A model generated the notes under the pieces. The model was not told the DNA's origin. It saw nothing but the letters and a program-made list of their open reading frames with translations, and did not search any database. 64,000 bases of DNA from NCBI RefSeq assembly GCF_002831585.1, contig NZ_CP025113.1, positions 3,983,001 through 4,047,000 of the forward strand. The letters are read 5' to 3'. Position 1 is the stretch's first letter. Every line of letters starts with the position of its first letter. Position numbers and translations under genes: made by a program. This DNA is from Bradyrhizobium sp. SK17. GTDB lineage: Bacteria; Pseudomonadota; Alphaproteobacteria; Rhizobiales; Xanthobacteraceae. This document shows, one piece after another, positions 25,549-34,900 of the stretch.

Positions 25549-26406
25549 CCCACCTCCCGCGCGGCCTTGGACAGAAATGAGCTCGACTGGGCCGACCGCA
25601 TCGTCGCGGCGCGCAACCGCCGGCCCTTCACCTCGCTGGAGGAGTTCGCCCGCGACACCGCTCTCCCCAAGCGCGCGCTGATCCTGCTCGCCGACGCCGA
25701 TGCGTTCCGCTCGCTCGGGCTCGACCGCCGCGAGGCGCTGTGGGCGGTGCGGCGGCTGCCTGACGACGTGCCGCTGCCGCTGTTCGAGGCTGCCACCGCG
25801 CGCGAGCAGCCGGATGAAGGCACAAAACCATTGCCGGAGATGCCGCGCCCCGAGCAGGTGGTCGCCGACTACCAGACCATCCGTCTGTCGCTGAAGGGCC
25901 ACCCGATGGAATTCCTGCGCGAGATGTTCACCAAAGAACGCGTCGTCGCCTGCCACACCATCAACCGCCGCAACGACCGCCGCCGCGTCCGTTGCGCCGG
26001 CGTCGTGCTGGTGCGGCAGCGGCCGGGCAGCGCCAAGGGCGTGGTGTTCATGACGCTGGAGGACGAGACCGGCATCGCCAACATCGTGGTGTGGCCGAAG
26101 GTGATGGAGCAGTACCGCAAGGAGGTGATGGGCGCCCGCCTGATCCTGGTCGAGGGCTATATCCAGAGCAGCCCGGAGGGTGTCACGCATCTGGTGGCGC
26201 AGCGCATGACCGACCGCTCCCACGATCTGATCGGCCTCGCCAATGAATCTCCTGTCAGCAAGCACCCGGTGCCCGCGGGTCCCGCGCTGATCGAGCCGCT
26301 CAACGACGACCGCCGCGATCACGGCGACAACTCGCCGCAGAAGATCCGTCATCCCCGCAACGTCCGCATCCTGCCGCCGTCGCGGGACTTTCATTGAGGG
26401 ATACAC

Positions 26407-26443
26407 GAATCGTAGGGCGGATTAGCCGAAGGCGTAATCCGCC
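26407..26443. repeat. REP element flanking the RAYT gene (left)
   Basis: A 37-bp sequence starting GAATCGTAGGGCGGATTAGC with inner dyad GGCGGATTA/TAATCCGCC around GCCGAAGGC. It is identical, in opposite orientation, to 27016-27052, and lies 10 bp after the dnaE2 stop. Confidence 0.92.
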
Positions 26444-26468
26444 GCTCAGTTCAACCAATGTGAAGCTC

Positions 26469-27002
26469 ATGCCGAATTATCGTCGCGCATTCATCCCCGG
26501 TGGCTGTTGGTTCTTCACGGTAAACCTGCTGGACCAACGATAAACCCTGCTCGTTGATTACATTGCGGAATTGCGCAGCGCCGTTGAGGCGACGCGTCGG
26601 GACTATTCCTTTACAATCGACGCATTCGTTGTCCTGCCCGATCATTTGCACGCGATCTGGACCTTGCCACCAGGCGATGCCGATTTCTCCACGCGCTGGC
26701 GGCTGGTCAAGAACCGTTTCGCAAGAGTGCTTCCAAAGCACGAACAGCTCAGCGACGTTCGTATCTCTCGCAACGAACGCGGAATCTGGCAACGTCGGTT
26801 CTGGGAACACCTGATACGCGATGAGGCCGATTACGCGCGTCATATTGAGTACTGCTACATTAATCCGTTGAAGCATCGGCATGTCGCACGGGTATGCGAT
26901 TGGCCACATTCTTCGTTTCATCGCGACGTGCGCGCAGGATTGTTCCCGGGCGACTGGGGTGGTGACGTCGCGCTGAGCAGCGACTTCGGCGAACGACAAT
27001 GA
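26469..27002 (+). pseudogene. REP-associated tyrosine transposase (RAYT) with one nonsense codon
   Basis: A Y1/IS200-like transposase of about 177 codons. MPNYRRAFIPGGCWFFTVNL starts at ATG 26469, TAA occupies codon 25 (26541-26543), and the same frame resumes through to 27002. Catalytic elements are intact downstream: the HUH motif in LPDHLHAIWTLP and the tyrosine region HIEYCYINPLKHRHV. A single C-to-T change (CAA to TAA) would account for the stop. An in-frame restart after the stop would lack the conserved N-terminal strand. The gene is flanked by two inverted 37-bp REP copies, the arrangement by which such enzymes recognise and spread REPs. Confidence 0.88.
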
Positions 27003-27015
27003 TCCCCGAGGGAAT

Positions 27016-27052
27016 GGCGGATTACGCCTTCGGCTAATCCGCCCTACGATTC
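27016..27052. repeat. REP element flanking the RAYT gene (right)
   Basis: Exact reverse complement of the 37 bp at 26407-26443, beginning 14 bp after the transposase stop. Each copy can fold into a hairpin, and the pair encloses the whole transposase gene. Confidence 0.92.
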
Positions 27053-27200
27053 TCCAATCCTCACGCTATTTTCATCGCAGCCGAGCCCATACCGCGCCGC
27101 ACATCGACCGCCGCCGCCTTGTACGCCGTGCGCCAATTGCTATCGTCCCGCCACCCGGGCGATCGATCCGGGGTCTGCAACAACGACTGGGGAGGACTAC

Positions 27201-27737
27201 ATGCGTTATCTCACTGCGCTCATCGGCGCGGCATGCGTCGCGTTCGTCACCGCCACCGGCGCCTTTGCCCAGGTGCCCTCCAATCCCGACAATCCCAACG
27301 ACGTCGTCCCCGATGCGCTGACGCCGCCGCCCTATGGCGAACCGATCAACCTCGAAACCGCCAAGAAGGTCGCCGCCGCGGCGGTCGCCGAGACCCAGAA
27401 GCGGAACTGGAATGCATTCTGCATCGCGATCGTCAATCCGGCCGGCGAGCTCGTCTATTTCGAGAAGCAGGACAATTGCCAATACGCCTCGATCGGTGTC
27501 TCGCAGCACAAGGCGCGCACCGCGACCCGCTATCGCCGGCCGACGCTGACGTTCGAAAACCTGATCGGCAAGGGCGCCTATTTCAACTATCTCATGACGC
27601 TCGATGACGTGATCGCCTCGCGTGGCGGCAATTTGCTGATGGTCGACGGCAAGATCGTCGGCGCCATCGGCGTCAGCGGCGGCTCCGGCTCGCAGGACAA
27701 CGTGATCTCGCTCGCCGGCCAGGCCGCGCTGAAGTGA
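27201..27737 (+). CDS. secreted GlcG/HbpS-like (heme-binding) domain protein
   Basis: A 178-residue protein with a signal peptide (MRYLTALIGAACVAFVTATG, cleavage after FAQ at about 23). It contains one GlcG/HbpS domain: INLETAKKVAAAAVAETQKR, CIAIVNPAGELVYFEKQDNC, ASRGGNLLMVDGKIVGAIGVSGGSG. Family members include heme-degrading HbpS and GlcG of glycolate operons; binding of heme or a small ligand in the periplasm is plausible but unproven here. Two Cys (in AFCIAIV and DNCQYAS) could form a disulfide. It is preceded by GGGGAGG and stands alone. Confidence 0.85.
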   Translation: MRYLTALIGAACVAFVTATGAFAQVPSNPDNPNDVVPDALTPPPYGEPINLETAKKVAAAAVAETQKRNWNAFCIAIVNPAGELVYFEKQDNCQYASIGVSQHKARTATRYRRPTLTFENLIGKGAYFNYLMTLDDVIASRGGNLLMVDGKIVGAIGVSGGSGSQDNVISLAGQAALK

Positions 27738-27887
27738 GGTAACGCCGTGATGCTTCCGCCGCAGGATGGACCGTCCAGCCTTCGGCGGTTGCCGCAATTC
27801 ATACGATTTGAGCTAAACCCCTAAGCAACCCGAAAGCGAGGCCGGATACTGATCGTCCGTCGAGCGGGCTTTCAGTACGGGTGATGC

Positions 27888-28592
27888 TTGCAGTCTTCGG
27901 AATCGCCGCGGAAATCGCGCGGCCTGGTCGTCGTCAGAACGCCGGATCGAAAGCCGGCCCGTATCAAGCGGCTGAATCTCTGGTTGTCGACAGGCAGCAC
28001 CACCGATGGACTCTGGGTGGGCAGCCGCGAGAACAAGCCCTATCCGGGATTGCGTCGTGTCGAGCAGGCCTTGCAGCTGATCAAGGATAGCGACCCGCTC
28101 AACTATGCCCGTGTCGTGCGCCATCTCGATCGCGTTTGGGTAGATCTGATCCCGGCGTCCGTTGCGCTTTACGATTCGTCATTGAACGCGTGCGTCATCG
28201 ACGAGCGGCATGTCGTCGATCCCGCGACGACCCTCGAAAGAATCGCCTCCACGATTATTCACGAGGCGACCCATGCGCGGCTCGAAGGATGGGGCATCGC
28301 CTATGTCGAGCGGGATCGGTCGCGCATCGAGGCAATTTGCCAGCGCCGGGAGTTGAAATTCCTCGCCAGGTTGCCCGAAAGCGAGGCCTTGCGGGAGGAA
28401 ATCGCGTGGTCGATCGAATGGTACGATTCCAATGTGGACGACCTTTCGGACGCGAGCTTTCGGCACCGCGATGATCAGGGCATGATCGAAGCTCTGCGCC
28501 ATGTCAACGCGCCGAACTGGTTGGTCAGATTCGCTTTGTGGGTGATCTGGCGACGGCGCTTGCGTCGGTTCGCAGCGCAGGCCGCGAAATGA
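27888..28592 (+). CDS. uncharacterised protein with HExxH metallopeptidase motif
   Basis: A 234-residue protein of no recognised family. The most informative feature is IIHEATHARLEGWG, an HExxH motif at His125-Glu126-His129 within a predicted helix, followed by Glu148 (RSRIEAICQ) 19 residues later, the spacing of gluzincin-type zinc peptidases. There is no signal peptide; the C-terminus (LVRFALWVIWRRRLRRFA) is amphipathic and basic and could touch the membrane. The frame opens at TTG 27888, and the start is uncertain. It stands between a GlcG-like gene and a convergent membrane protein gene. Confidence 0.7.
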   Translation: MQSSESPRKSRGLVVVRTPDRKPARIKRLNLWLSTGSTTDGLWVGSRENKPYPGLRRVEQALQLIKDSDPLNYARVVRHLDRVWVDLIPASVALYDSSLNACVIDERHVVDPATTLERIASTIIHEATHARLEGWGIAYVERDRSRIEAICQRRELKFLARLPESEALREEIAWSIEWYDSNVDDLSDASFRHRDDQGMIEALRHVNAPNWLVRFALWVIWRRRLRRFAAQAAK

Positions 28593-28635
28593 AGCCGCTG
28601 TGGGAGCAGCAGATGAAATCTTCCGCAGTTGCACA

Positions 28636-28923
28636 CTATTCCACCGCGGCCCCCACCGGCGGCCCGCCGGGCGGGCGGTGCAGGAAGGTGATCGACGCAT
28701 AGGCGCCGACCCACGAGCCGGCCGCGGCAAAGGCAACGTAGAGCCAGTTCTCGGTGTAGCTGATCACCGCGTAGGAGGAGAGCACATACCAGACGCTGCT
28801 CCAGGTCGCCGCCGGCACGCGCTTGCGCGCGACGACCGCCGAGGTGAACATGACATAGACGGCGTCGGTCGCCGCGGTCGCGAGGAACACGCCGCCGGCG
28901 GTGAAGGGATCGATGGCAGCCAT
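28636..28923 (-). CDS. small membrane protein, unknown
   Basis: A 95-residue protein with three likely membrane helices (about residues 10-32, 41-58 and 61-80) and a Pro/Gly-rich tail (RPPGGPPVGAA). No family is recognised with confidence. AGGAG stands a few bases upstream of ATG 28923. It is convergent with the HExxH gene and divergent from the CoA transferase gene, with a palindromic repeat in the divergent region. Confidence 0.65.
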   Translation of the reverse strand: MAAIDPFTAGGVFLATAATDAVYVMFTSAVVARKRVPAATWSSVWYVLSSYAVISYTENWLYVAFAAAGSWVGAYASITFLHRPPGGPPVGAAVE

Positions 28924-28950
28924 GGCAACTCCTGCTAGGGTCCGGAGAAG

Positions 28951-28995
28951 GCATGATCCGGAAAGACGTGCAGCGGTTTTCCGACGAGATCATGC
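28951..28995. repeat. GCATGATC hairpin repeat, copy A
   Basis: GCATGATCCGGAAA ... TTTTCCGACGAGATCATGC: arms GCATGATC/GATCATGC with a second stem CGGAAA/TTTCCG inside. Same family as 31885-31933 and 52239-52285. It lies in the divergent region upstream of the CoA transferase gene. Confidence 0.85.
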
Positions 28996-29072
28996 CCAAA
29001 CAAGATATGACGGCGAAAACGGGCGCCGCCTGTTTGTCATCATGCTCGGGCATAGGATAATCGCAACGAGGA

Positions 29073-30485
29073 ATGCGCATGCAAGACGTCCATGAAATTC
29101 TGGCTGATATCTGGACTGGCGCCGGCGGTGCGCTGTCCGTGCTCGACGCGGTCAGGCTGACTGGCAGCGAGCCGCAGCTGCCGTCCTCGTTTCGTGTCGC
29201 GGCGGCGGCGCAGGCGCCGATCGCCGCCGCTGGCCTTGCGGCAGCCGAGATCTGGAAAGCCCGCAGCGGCGAGGCGCAGGACGTCGCGGTCGACATGCGC
29301 CATGCCGTGGTCGAATGCCGCAGCGAGCGCTATTTGCGCCTCGACGACAAGCCGCCGCCACCGGCCTGGGACAAGATCGCCGGCGTCTATCGTGTCCGCG
29401 ACGGCCGCTTCGTCCGCCTCCACACCAACTTCCCGCATCACCGCGACGCCGCCTGCAAGGTGCTGGGCTGTGACGCCGAGCGCGATGCGGTCCAGGCCGC
29501 GCTGCTGCAATGGGATGGCGAGGCGTTCGAGACCGCCGCCTATGCCGCAGGCGGCGTCGTTGCCCTGATGCGCTCGCATGACGAGTGGTCGGCGACACCG
29601 CAGGCCCGGGAGCTGGCAAAGCTGCCGCTGATCTCGATCGAGAAGATCGGCGAGGCCGCGCCGAAGCCGTGGCCCGCGGGCGACCGGCCGCTGGCCGGCA
29701 TCCGCGTGCTCGATCTGTCGCGCGTGATCGCAGGTCCGGTCGCCGGCCGTACGCTCGCGGCGCATGGCGCCGATGTGCTGCTGATCTCGGGCCCCGATCT
29801 ACCGGCGATTCCCTGGCTCACCATCGACACCGGCCGCGGCAAGCTGACCACGTTCCTCGAGCTGCGCAGCGAAGAGGGGCGGGGCGTGATGCGCGGCCTC
29901 GTGGCGCAGGCCGACATCCTGTCCCAGGGCTATCGACCGCAGGCGATCGCGCGGCTCGGCTTCTCGCCGGAAGAGGCGGCGAGCATCAACCCCGGGATCG
30001 TCTATGTGACGCTCTCGGCCTATGGGCATGCCGGGCCATGGGCGGACCGCCGCGGCTTCGATTCGCTGGTGCAGACCACGACCGGCTTCAATCATGCCGA
30101 AGGGCAGGCGGCCGGTATCGAAGGGCCGAAGGAACTGCCGGCCCAGATGCTCGACCACGCCACCGGGTATTTGATGGCATTCGGCGCCATGATGGCCAAG
30201 GCGCGGCAGGCCCGCGAGGGCGGCAGCTGGCACGTCCGGGTGTCGCTGGCGCAGACCGGGCGCTGGCTGTGGAATCTCGGCCGCCTCCAGGGCGGCCTTA
30301 CGACCGAGGACCTGAAAGCGGACGCGGTGCAGCCTTTCATCGAACAGCTTCCGTCCGGCTTTGGCATGCTGAGTTCGGTTCGGCACGCCGCCGTGCTGTC
30401 GAGGACCCCGGCGCATTGGTTCCGTCCGGCCATGCCGCTCGGCAGCCATCCTCCGGAGTTTCCTGTCCCGGGGTTTCCCGGATGA
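29073..30485 (+). CDS. CaiB/BaiF (class III) CoA transferase
   Basis: A 470-residue family III CoA transferase. The C-terminal half holds the recognisable core: LAGIRVLDLSRVIAGPVAGR (about 209-228), then VTLSAYGHAGPWADRRGFDS with the conserved Asp (GFDSLVQTTTG) expected to form the acyl-enzyme anhydride, and the QMLDHATGYLMAFGAMMAK segment. The N-terminal 200 residues carry a partial copy of the fold, so it resembles the double-length members. Such enzymes move CoA between carboxylic acids; the substrate is not evident. ATG 29079 is an alternative start. Confidence 0.85.
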   Translation: MRMQDVHEILADIWTGAGGALSVLDAVRLTGSEPQLPSSFRVAAAAQAPIAAAGLAAAEIWKARSGEAQDVAVDMRHAVVECRSERYLRLDDKPPPPAWDKIAGVYRVRDGRFVRLHTNFPHHRDAACKVLGCDAERDAVQAALLQWDGEAFETAAYAAGGVVALMRSHDEWSATPQARELAKLPLISIEKIGEAAPKPWPAGDRPLAGIRVLDLSRVIAGPVAGRTLAAHGADVLLISGPDLPAIPWLTIDTGRGKLTTFLELRSEEGRGVMRGLVAQADILSQGYRPQAIARLGFSPEEAASINPGIVYVTLSAYGHAGPWADRRGFDSLVQTTTGFNHAEGQAAGIEGPKELPAQMLDHATGYLMAFGAMMAKARQAREGGSWHVRVSLAQTGRWLWNLGRLQGGLTTEDLKADAVQPFIEQLPSGFGMLSSVRHAAVLSRTPAHWFRPAMPLGSHPPEFPVPGFPG

Positions 30486-30636
30486 GACATTCAGCCGCTG
30501 TTCACGCTACCCGAACTTTAACCACAGGCGTCATCGAAGTGCGATTTAGTGGTTGTTTAGAACGCCAATTCGGCACTATTAGCGCGCCGCTGGGGCTACC
30601 CCGCCGGAAACTGCAACGATCGACCCTGCGGACCGC

Positions 30637-31884
30637 ATGTTGAAAGAGTTTCGCAAAAAAATGCAGACGCTTAGCCGCCCACGCCTGGTCGTGGCCGCTG
30701 CGGTGCTGGTGGCCGCCTGCGCGGGCGCCTATGGCTACACGCGTCTCGGCGCGGACAAGCAGCGGCCGTCGGAAGTCTCCAGCCAGTCCCGCAAGGGCGG
30801 GACGCGCTATGCCCCATCGCCGGCCGAGTGGGCCAGCCTGACCTTCCAGACCGTCACCGAGCACACCTTCCGCTCCGAACTCATCACCGAGGGCAAGATC
30901 GGGATCGACGAGGACCGCTCGACCCCGGTCTATTCGCCCTATACCGGACGCGTCACCCGGCTGCTGGTGCGGCCGGGCGACGCCGTGGTGAAGGGGCAGC
31001 CGCTGTTCGTGATCGAAGCGGCCGACACCGTGCAGGCGCAGAACGACTACGTCGCCGCGACGACCGGCCTCAACAAGGCGCAGTCGGCGCTCGATCTGGC
31101 GCAGATCCAGGAAAAGCGCGCCAAGGACCTGTCCGATGGCAAGGCGATCCCGCTGAAGGATTACCAGCAGGCGCAGGCGGCGCTGGTGCAGGCGCAGAAC
31201 GACGCACGCTCGGCGCAGACGCTGCTGGAAGCGGCGCAGAACAAGCTGCACATCCTCGGCTTCGGCGATGACGACATCACCACGCTGCAGCAGAAGGGCC
31301 GCCTCAATCCGGAAACGACGGTGTTCGCACCGATCGGCGGCACCGTGGTCCAGCGCAAGGCCGGCCCCGGCCAGTATGTCTCGACCGGCGCCAGCGATCC
31401 GGTCTACGTGATCGGCGATCTCTCGACGGTCTGGCTGATCGCCTTCGTCCGTGAATCCGATTCCGACAATGTCGCGGTTGGGCAGGACCTCAGCTTCAGC
31501 GTGATGGCGCTGCCGGGCAAGGTGATGAATGCCCGGGTCAACTATGTCGCCGCCGCGATCGACGCGACCTCGCGCCGGCTGCTGGTCCGCGCCACCATCG
31601 ACAACGTCGACAAGCGGCTGAAGCCCGAGATGTTCGCCAATGTGACGCTGTATTCGAAGGGCGACCATCCGGCGGTCGGCGTGCCGAAGCAGGCGCTGAT
31701 CTACGAGGCCGACCAGGTGCGGGTCTGGGTCGCGCGGCCCGACGACAAGACGATCGAGCTGCGCCAGATCAAGCCCGGGCTCGTCAATGGCGATCTCGTC
31801 GAGGTCGCCGGCAATCTCAAGCCGGGCGAGCAGATCGTGACGAAGGGCAGTCTCTTCATCGACCGCGCCGCGTCCGGCACCTGA
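30637..31884 (+). CDS. HME-type RND efflux periplasmic adaptor (CusB/CzcB-like)
   Basis: A 415-residue membrane-fusion protein. An N-terminal hydrophobic anchor (RLVVAAAVLVAACAGAYGY, about 15-33) is followed by a biotinyl-lipoyl half (YSPYTGRVTRLLVRPGDAV), a long alpha-hairpin (about 145-210, rich in QAQ/QAALVQAQNDA), the second lipoyl half and a beta-barrel (LSTVWLIAFVRESD), then a membrane-proximal domain. It joins the inner-membrane pump encoded 87 bp downstream to an outer-membrane channel. No His/Met-rich metal-binding tail is seen, so the metal or other substrate is not predictable. Confidence 0.9.
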   Translation: MLKEFRKKMQTLSRPRLVVAAAVLVAACAGAYGYTRLGADKQRPSEVSSQSRKGGTRYAPSPAEWASLTFQTVTEHTFRSELITEGKIGIDEDRSTPVYSPYTGRVTRLLVRPGDAVVKGQPLFVIEAADTVQAQNDYVAATTGLNKAQSALDLAQIQEKRAKDLSDGKAIPLKDYQQAQAALVQAQNDARSAQTLLEAAQNKLHILGFGDDDITTLQQKGRLNPETTVFAPIGGTVVQRKAGPGQYVSTGASDPVYVIGDLSTVWLIAFVRESDSDNVAVGQDLSFSVMALPGKVMNARVNYVAAAIDATSRRLLVRATIDNVDKRLKPEMFANVTLYSKGDHPAVGVPKQALIYEADQVRVWVARPDDKTIELRQIKPGLVNGDLVEVAGNLKPGEQIVTKGSLFIDRAASGT

Positions 31885-31933
31885 GAGCATGATCCGGAAT
31901 AGCGGGAACCGGATTTCCGACCAGATCATGCTC
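31885..31933. repeat. GCATGATC hairpin repeat, copy B, within the RND operon
   Basis: GAGCATGATCCGGAA ... TTCCGACCAGATCATGCTC: 10-bp outer arms GAGCATGATC/GATCATGCTC, directly after the adaptor stop codon and 38 bp before the pump start. As RNA it would be a stable hairpin between two co-transcribed genes. Confidence 0.88.
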
Positions 31934-31971
31934 AATCACCAAGTCTCTTGCAGTTGAAAGTGCCGATCTGA

Positions 31972-34900
31972 ATGGATCGCCTCGTCGCCCTTGCCGTCAA
32001 TCGCCGCTACTTGATGGTGGCCATGTTCGTGGTCGTCATGATCGGCGGCCTGCTCGCGTTCAGGCAGCTCAACATCGAGGCCTATCCCGATCCGACCCCG
32101 CCGATGGTCGATATCGTGACGCAGAGCCCGGGTCTCTCGGCGGAGGAGATCGAGCGCTACATCACGATCCCGATCGAGACCCAGGTCGCCGGCATCAAGA
32201 ACCTGCGCACGATCCGGACCATCTCGCTGTACGGCCTTTCCGACGTCAAACTGCAGTTCTCGTTCGACTACACCTATGACGAGGCGCTGCAGCAGGTGCT
32301 CAACCGCCTGTCGCAGCTTGCGCCGCTGCCGGGCAACGTGCAGCCCGGTATCTCGCCGGTCAGTCCGATCGGCGAGATCTTCCGCTACCGCTTGAAGGGG
32401 CCGCCGAACTACAGCGTGCTCGACCTCAAGACGTTGCAGGATTGGGTGCTGCAGCGCCGCTTCCGCGCGGTGCCCGGCGTGATCGACGTCACCGGCTGGG
32501 GCGGCAAGACCAAGACCTATGAGATCCAGGTCGACTTCAACAAGCTGGTGGCCAACGGACTGACCTTGCCGCAGGTGCTGCAGGCGGTCTCCAACGCCAA
32601 CATCAATGTCGGCGGCAACACCGTCAATATCGGCTCGCAGTCGGCCGTCGTGCGCGGCGTTGGCCTGATCCGTTCGATCGACGACCTCGCCAACACCATG
32701 GTTTCGCAGTCCGGTGGCAATCCGGTGCTGGTCAGGGATATCGCCACCGTCACGGTCGGCGAGAAACCACGGCTCGGCATCGCCGGCATCGACAATGATG
32801 ACGACATCGTGCAGGGCATCGTGCTGATGCGCCGCGGCGAGCAGAGCTCGCCGACGATCGCCCGCGTCGAGCAGCTCGTCAACCAGATCAACAACTCCTC
32901 GATCCTGCCGCCGGGCGTGAAGATCGAACGCATCTACGACCGCAAGGACCTGATCGACCTCACCACCCACACCGTGCTGCACAACATGGTGGTCGGAATC
33001 CTCTTGATCGTGCTGTTGCAGTGGATATTCCTCGGCGACCTGCGCAGTGCGCTGATCGTCGGCGCAACGATTCCGTTCGCGCTGTTCTTCGCAGTGGGCA
33101 TCCTGGTGTTGCGCGGTGAATCCGCCAATTTGCTGTCGGTCGGCGCGATCGATTTCGGACTGATCGTCGATGCCACGGTCATCATGGTAGAGGCGATCTT
33201 CCGCCGGTTGTCGCAGACCACCGCGCTGTCCGACGCGGAGCAGGCGCACATCTCCGACGACACCGTGATGGGGATGAAGAGCCACGCGATCCTGTCGGCC
33301 GCGGCAGACGTCTCGCGCTCGATCTTCTTCGCCGCCACGATCATCGTCGCCGCGTTCCTGCCGCTGTTCACGCTGGGCGGCGTCGAGGGCAACATCTTCG
33401 GCCCGATGGCGAGGACGTATGCGTATGCATTGGCGGGCGGGCTGCTGGCGACGTTCACGATCACGCCGGCGCTGAGCGCGATCATCCTGCCCGCTCATAT
33501 CCACGAAACCGAGACCTGGATCGTCAAGAAGCTCGACCAGATCTATCTGCCGGTCCTGAATTGGGCGATCGCCAACCGCAAGGTCGTGATGACCGGCGCC
33601 GCCGGGCTCGTGGTCATGACCATCGTGTTCGCGCGGTTCCTCGGTCTCGAATTCCTGCCCAAGCTGGAAGAGGGCAACCTGTGGATCCGCGCCACGCTGC
33701 CGCCGACCATCTCGCTGCAAGAAGGCAATGCCTATGTCAACGAGATGCGGCGCCTGATCCGCAGCCGGCCGGAGGTCGTCTCGGTGGTGTCGCAGCATGG
33801 CCGGCCCGATGACGGCACCGACGCCGCCGGATTCTTCAATGCCGAGTTCTTTGCGCCGCTGAAGCCGGCGAGCGAATGGCCGAATACGCACGACAAGGAC
33901 GAGCTCACCGCGCAATTGCTGGCGCAATTGCAGGACAAGTTCCCGGGCGTCGAATTCAACTTCTCGCAATATCTGCAGGACAACGTCTCGGAAGCGGTGT
34001 CCGGCGTGAAGGGCGAGAACTCGATCAAGCTCTACGGCAGCGACCTGCAGGCGCTGAGCGACACCGCCAACAAGATCAAGTCCGTGCTGTCGACCGTGCA
34101 GGGCGTCACCGATCTCGCGGTGTTCACCTCGCTCGGCCAGCCGACCATCCAGATCGACGTCGACCGTGCCCGCGCCGCGCGCTACGGCCTGTCGCCCGGC
34201 GACATCAACGCCACCATCAAGGTCGCGGTCGGCGGCGATGCCGCCGGCGACCTCTATGAATCCGGCAGCGACCGGCACTTCCCGATCATCGTCCGGCTCG
34301 CGCCGGAATTCCGCAAAAGCGCGGAGGCGATCCAGAACCTGCGGATCGGGGTCACCAACGCCAATGGCGGCATCACGCAGATCCCGCTCAGCGAAGTGGC
34401 CTCGATCAACCTGATCTCGGGCGCGGCCTACATCTACCGCGAACAGCAGGAGCGTTACCTGCCGATCAAGTTCTCGGTGCGCGACCGCGACCTCGGCAGC
34501 GCGATCCTGGAGGCGCAGCAGAAGGTCAACGAGCAGGTGCAATTGCCGCCGGGATCGCGGCTCGAATGGGTCGGCGAGTTCGGCAATCTTCAGGACGCCA
34601 TCAAGCGGCTGTCGATCGTGGTGCCGATCAGCCTCGTGCTGATCGCGGCGCTGCTGTTCTTCAATTTCGGCTCGATGGTCGACACCATGCTCGCGATGAG
34701 CGTGATCCCGATGGCGATCTTCGGTGGCGTGCTCGGGCTGTTGATCTCGGGCATCCCATTCAGCGTCTCGGCCGCGATCGGCTTCATCGCGTTGTTCGGC
34801 ATCGCCGTGATGGACGGCATCATCATCCTGTCGCGGTTCAACCAGCTGATCGACGAGGGCTACGACCGGATGCGCGCGGTGATCCGCACCGGCGAGTTGC

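Larger units (their letters stand above)
22804..26397 (+). pseudogene. dnaE2: dnaE2 error-prone DNA polymerase, interrupted by an in-frame stop in a repeat
   Basis: The alpha-subunit-like polymerase of the ImuA/ImuB/DnaE2 mutasome. The open frame runs 22804-25521 (905 residues), stops at TAA 25519-25521 inside a palindromic repeat, and resumes in the same frame to 26397. The first part has the PHP domain ([28 protein letters not shown]), the palm motifs [10 protein letters not shown] and [15 protein letters not shown], and the finger region. The second part has the helix-hairpin-helix (ARNRRPFTSLEEFARDT) and OB fold (FMTLEDETGIANIVVWPKVM). The total of 1197 codons exceeds the usual ~1080 because two repeats are inserted. 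As written it would make a polymerase lacking HhH and OB domains. Confidence 0.88.

Noticed and set aside
26554..26814. Second small frame overlapping the RAYT gene
   Set aside because: It lies in another frame of the transposase, whose HUH and Tyr motifs fix the real frame.
31936..34542. 868-codon open frame antisense to the RND pump
   Set aside because: Long antisense frames are expected in high-GC coding DNA; the His/Asp/Arg-rich product has no family character and the sense strand encodes a full RND pump.
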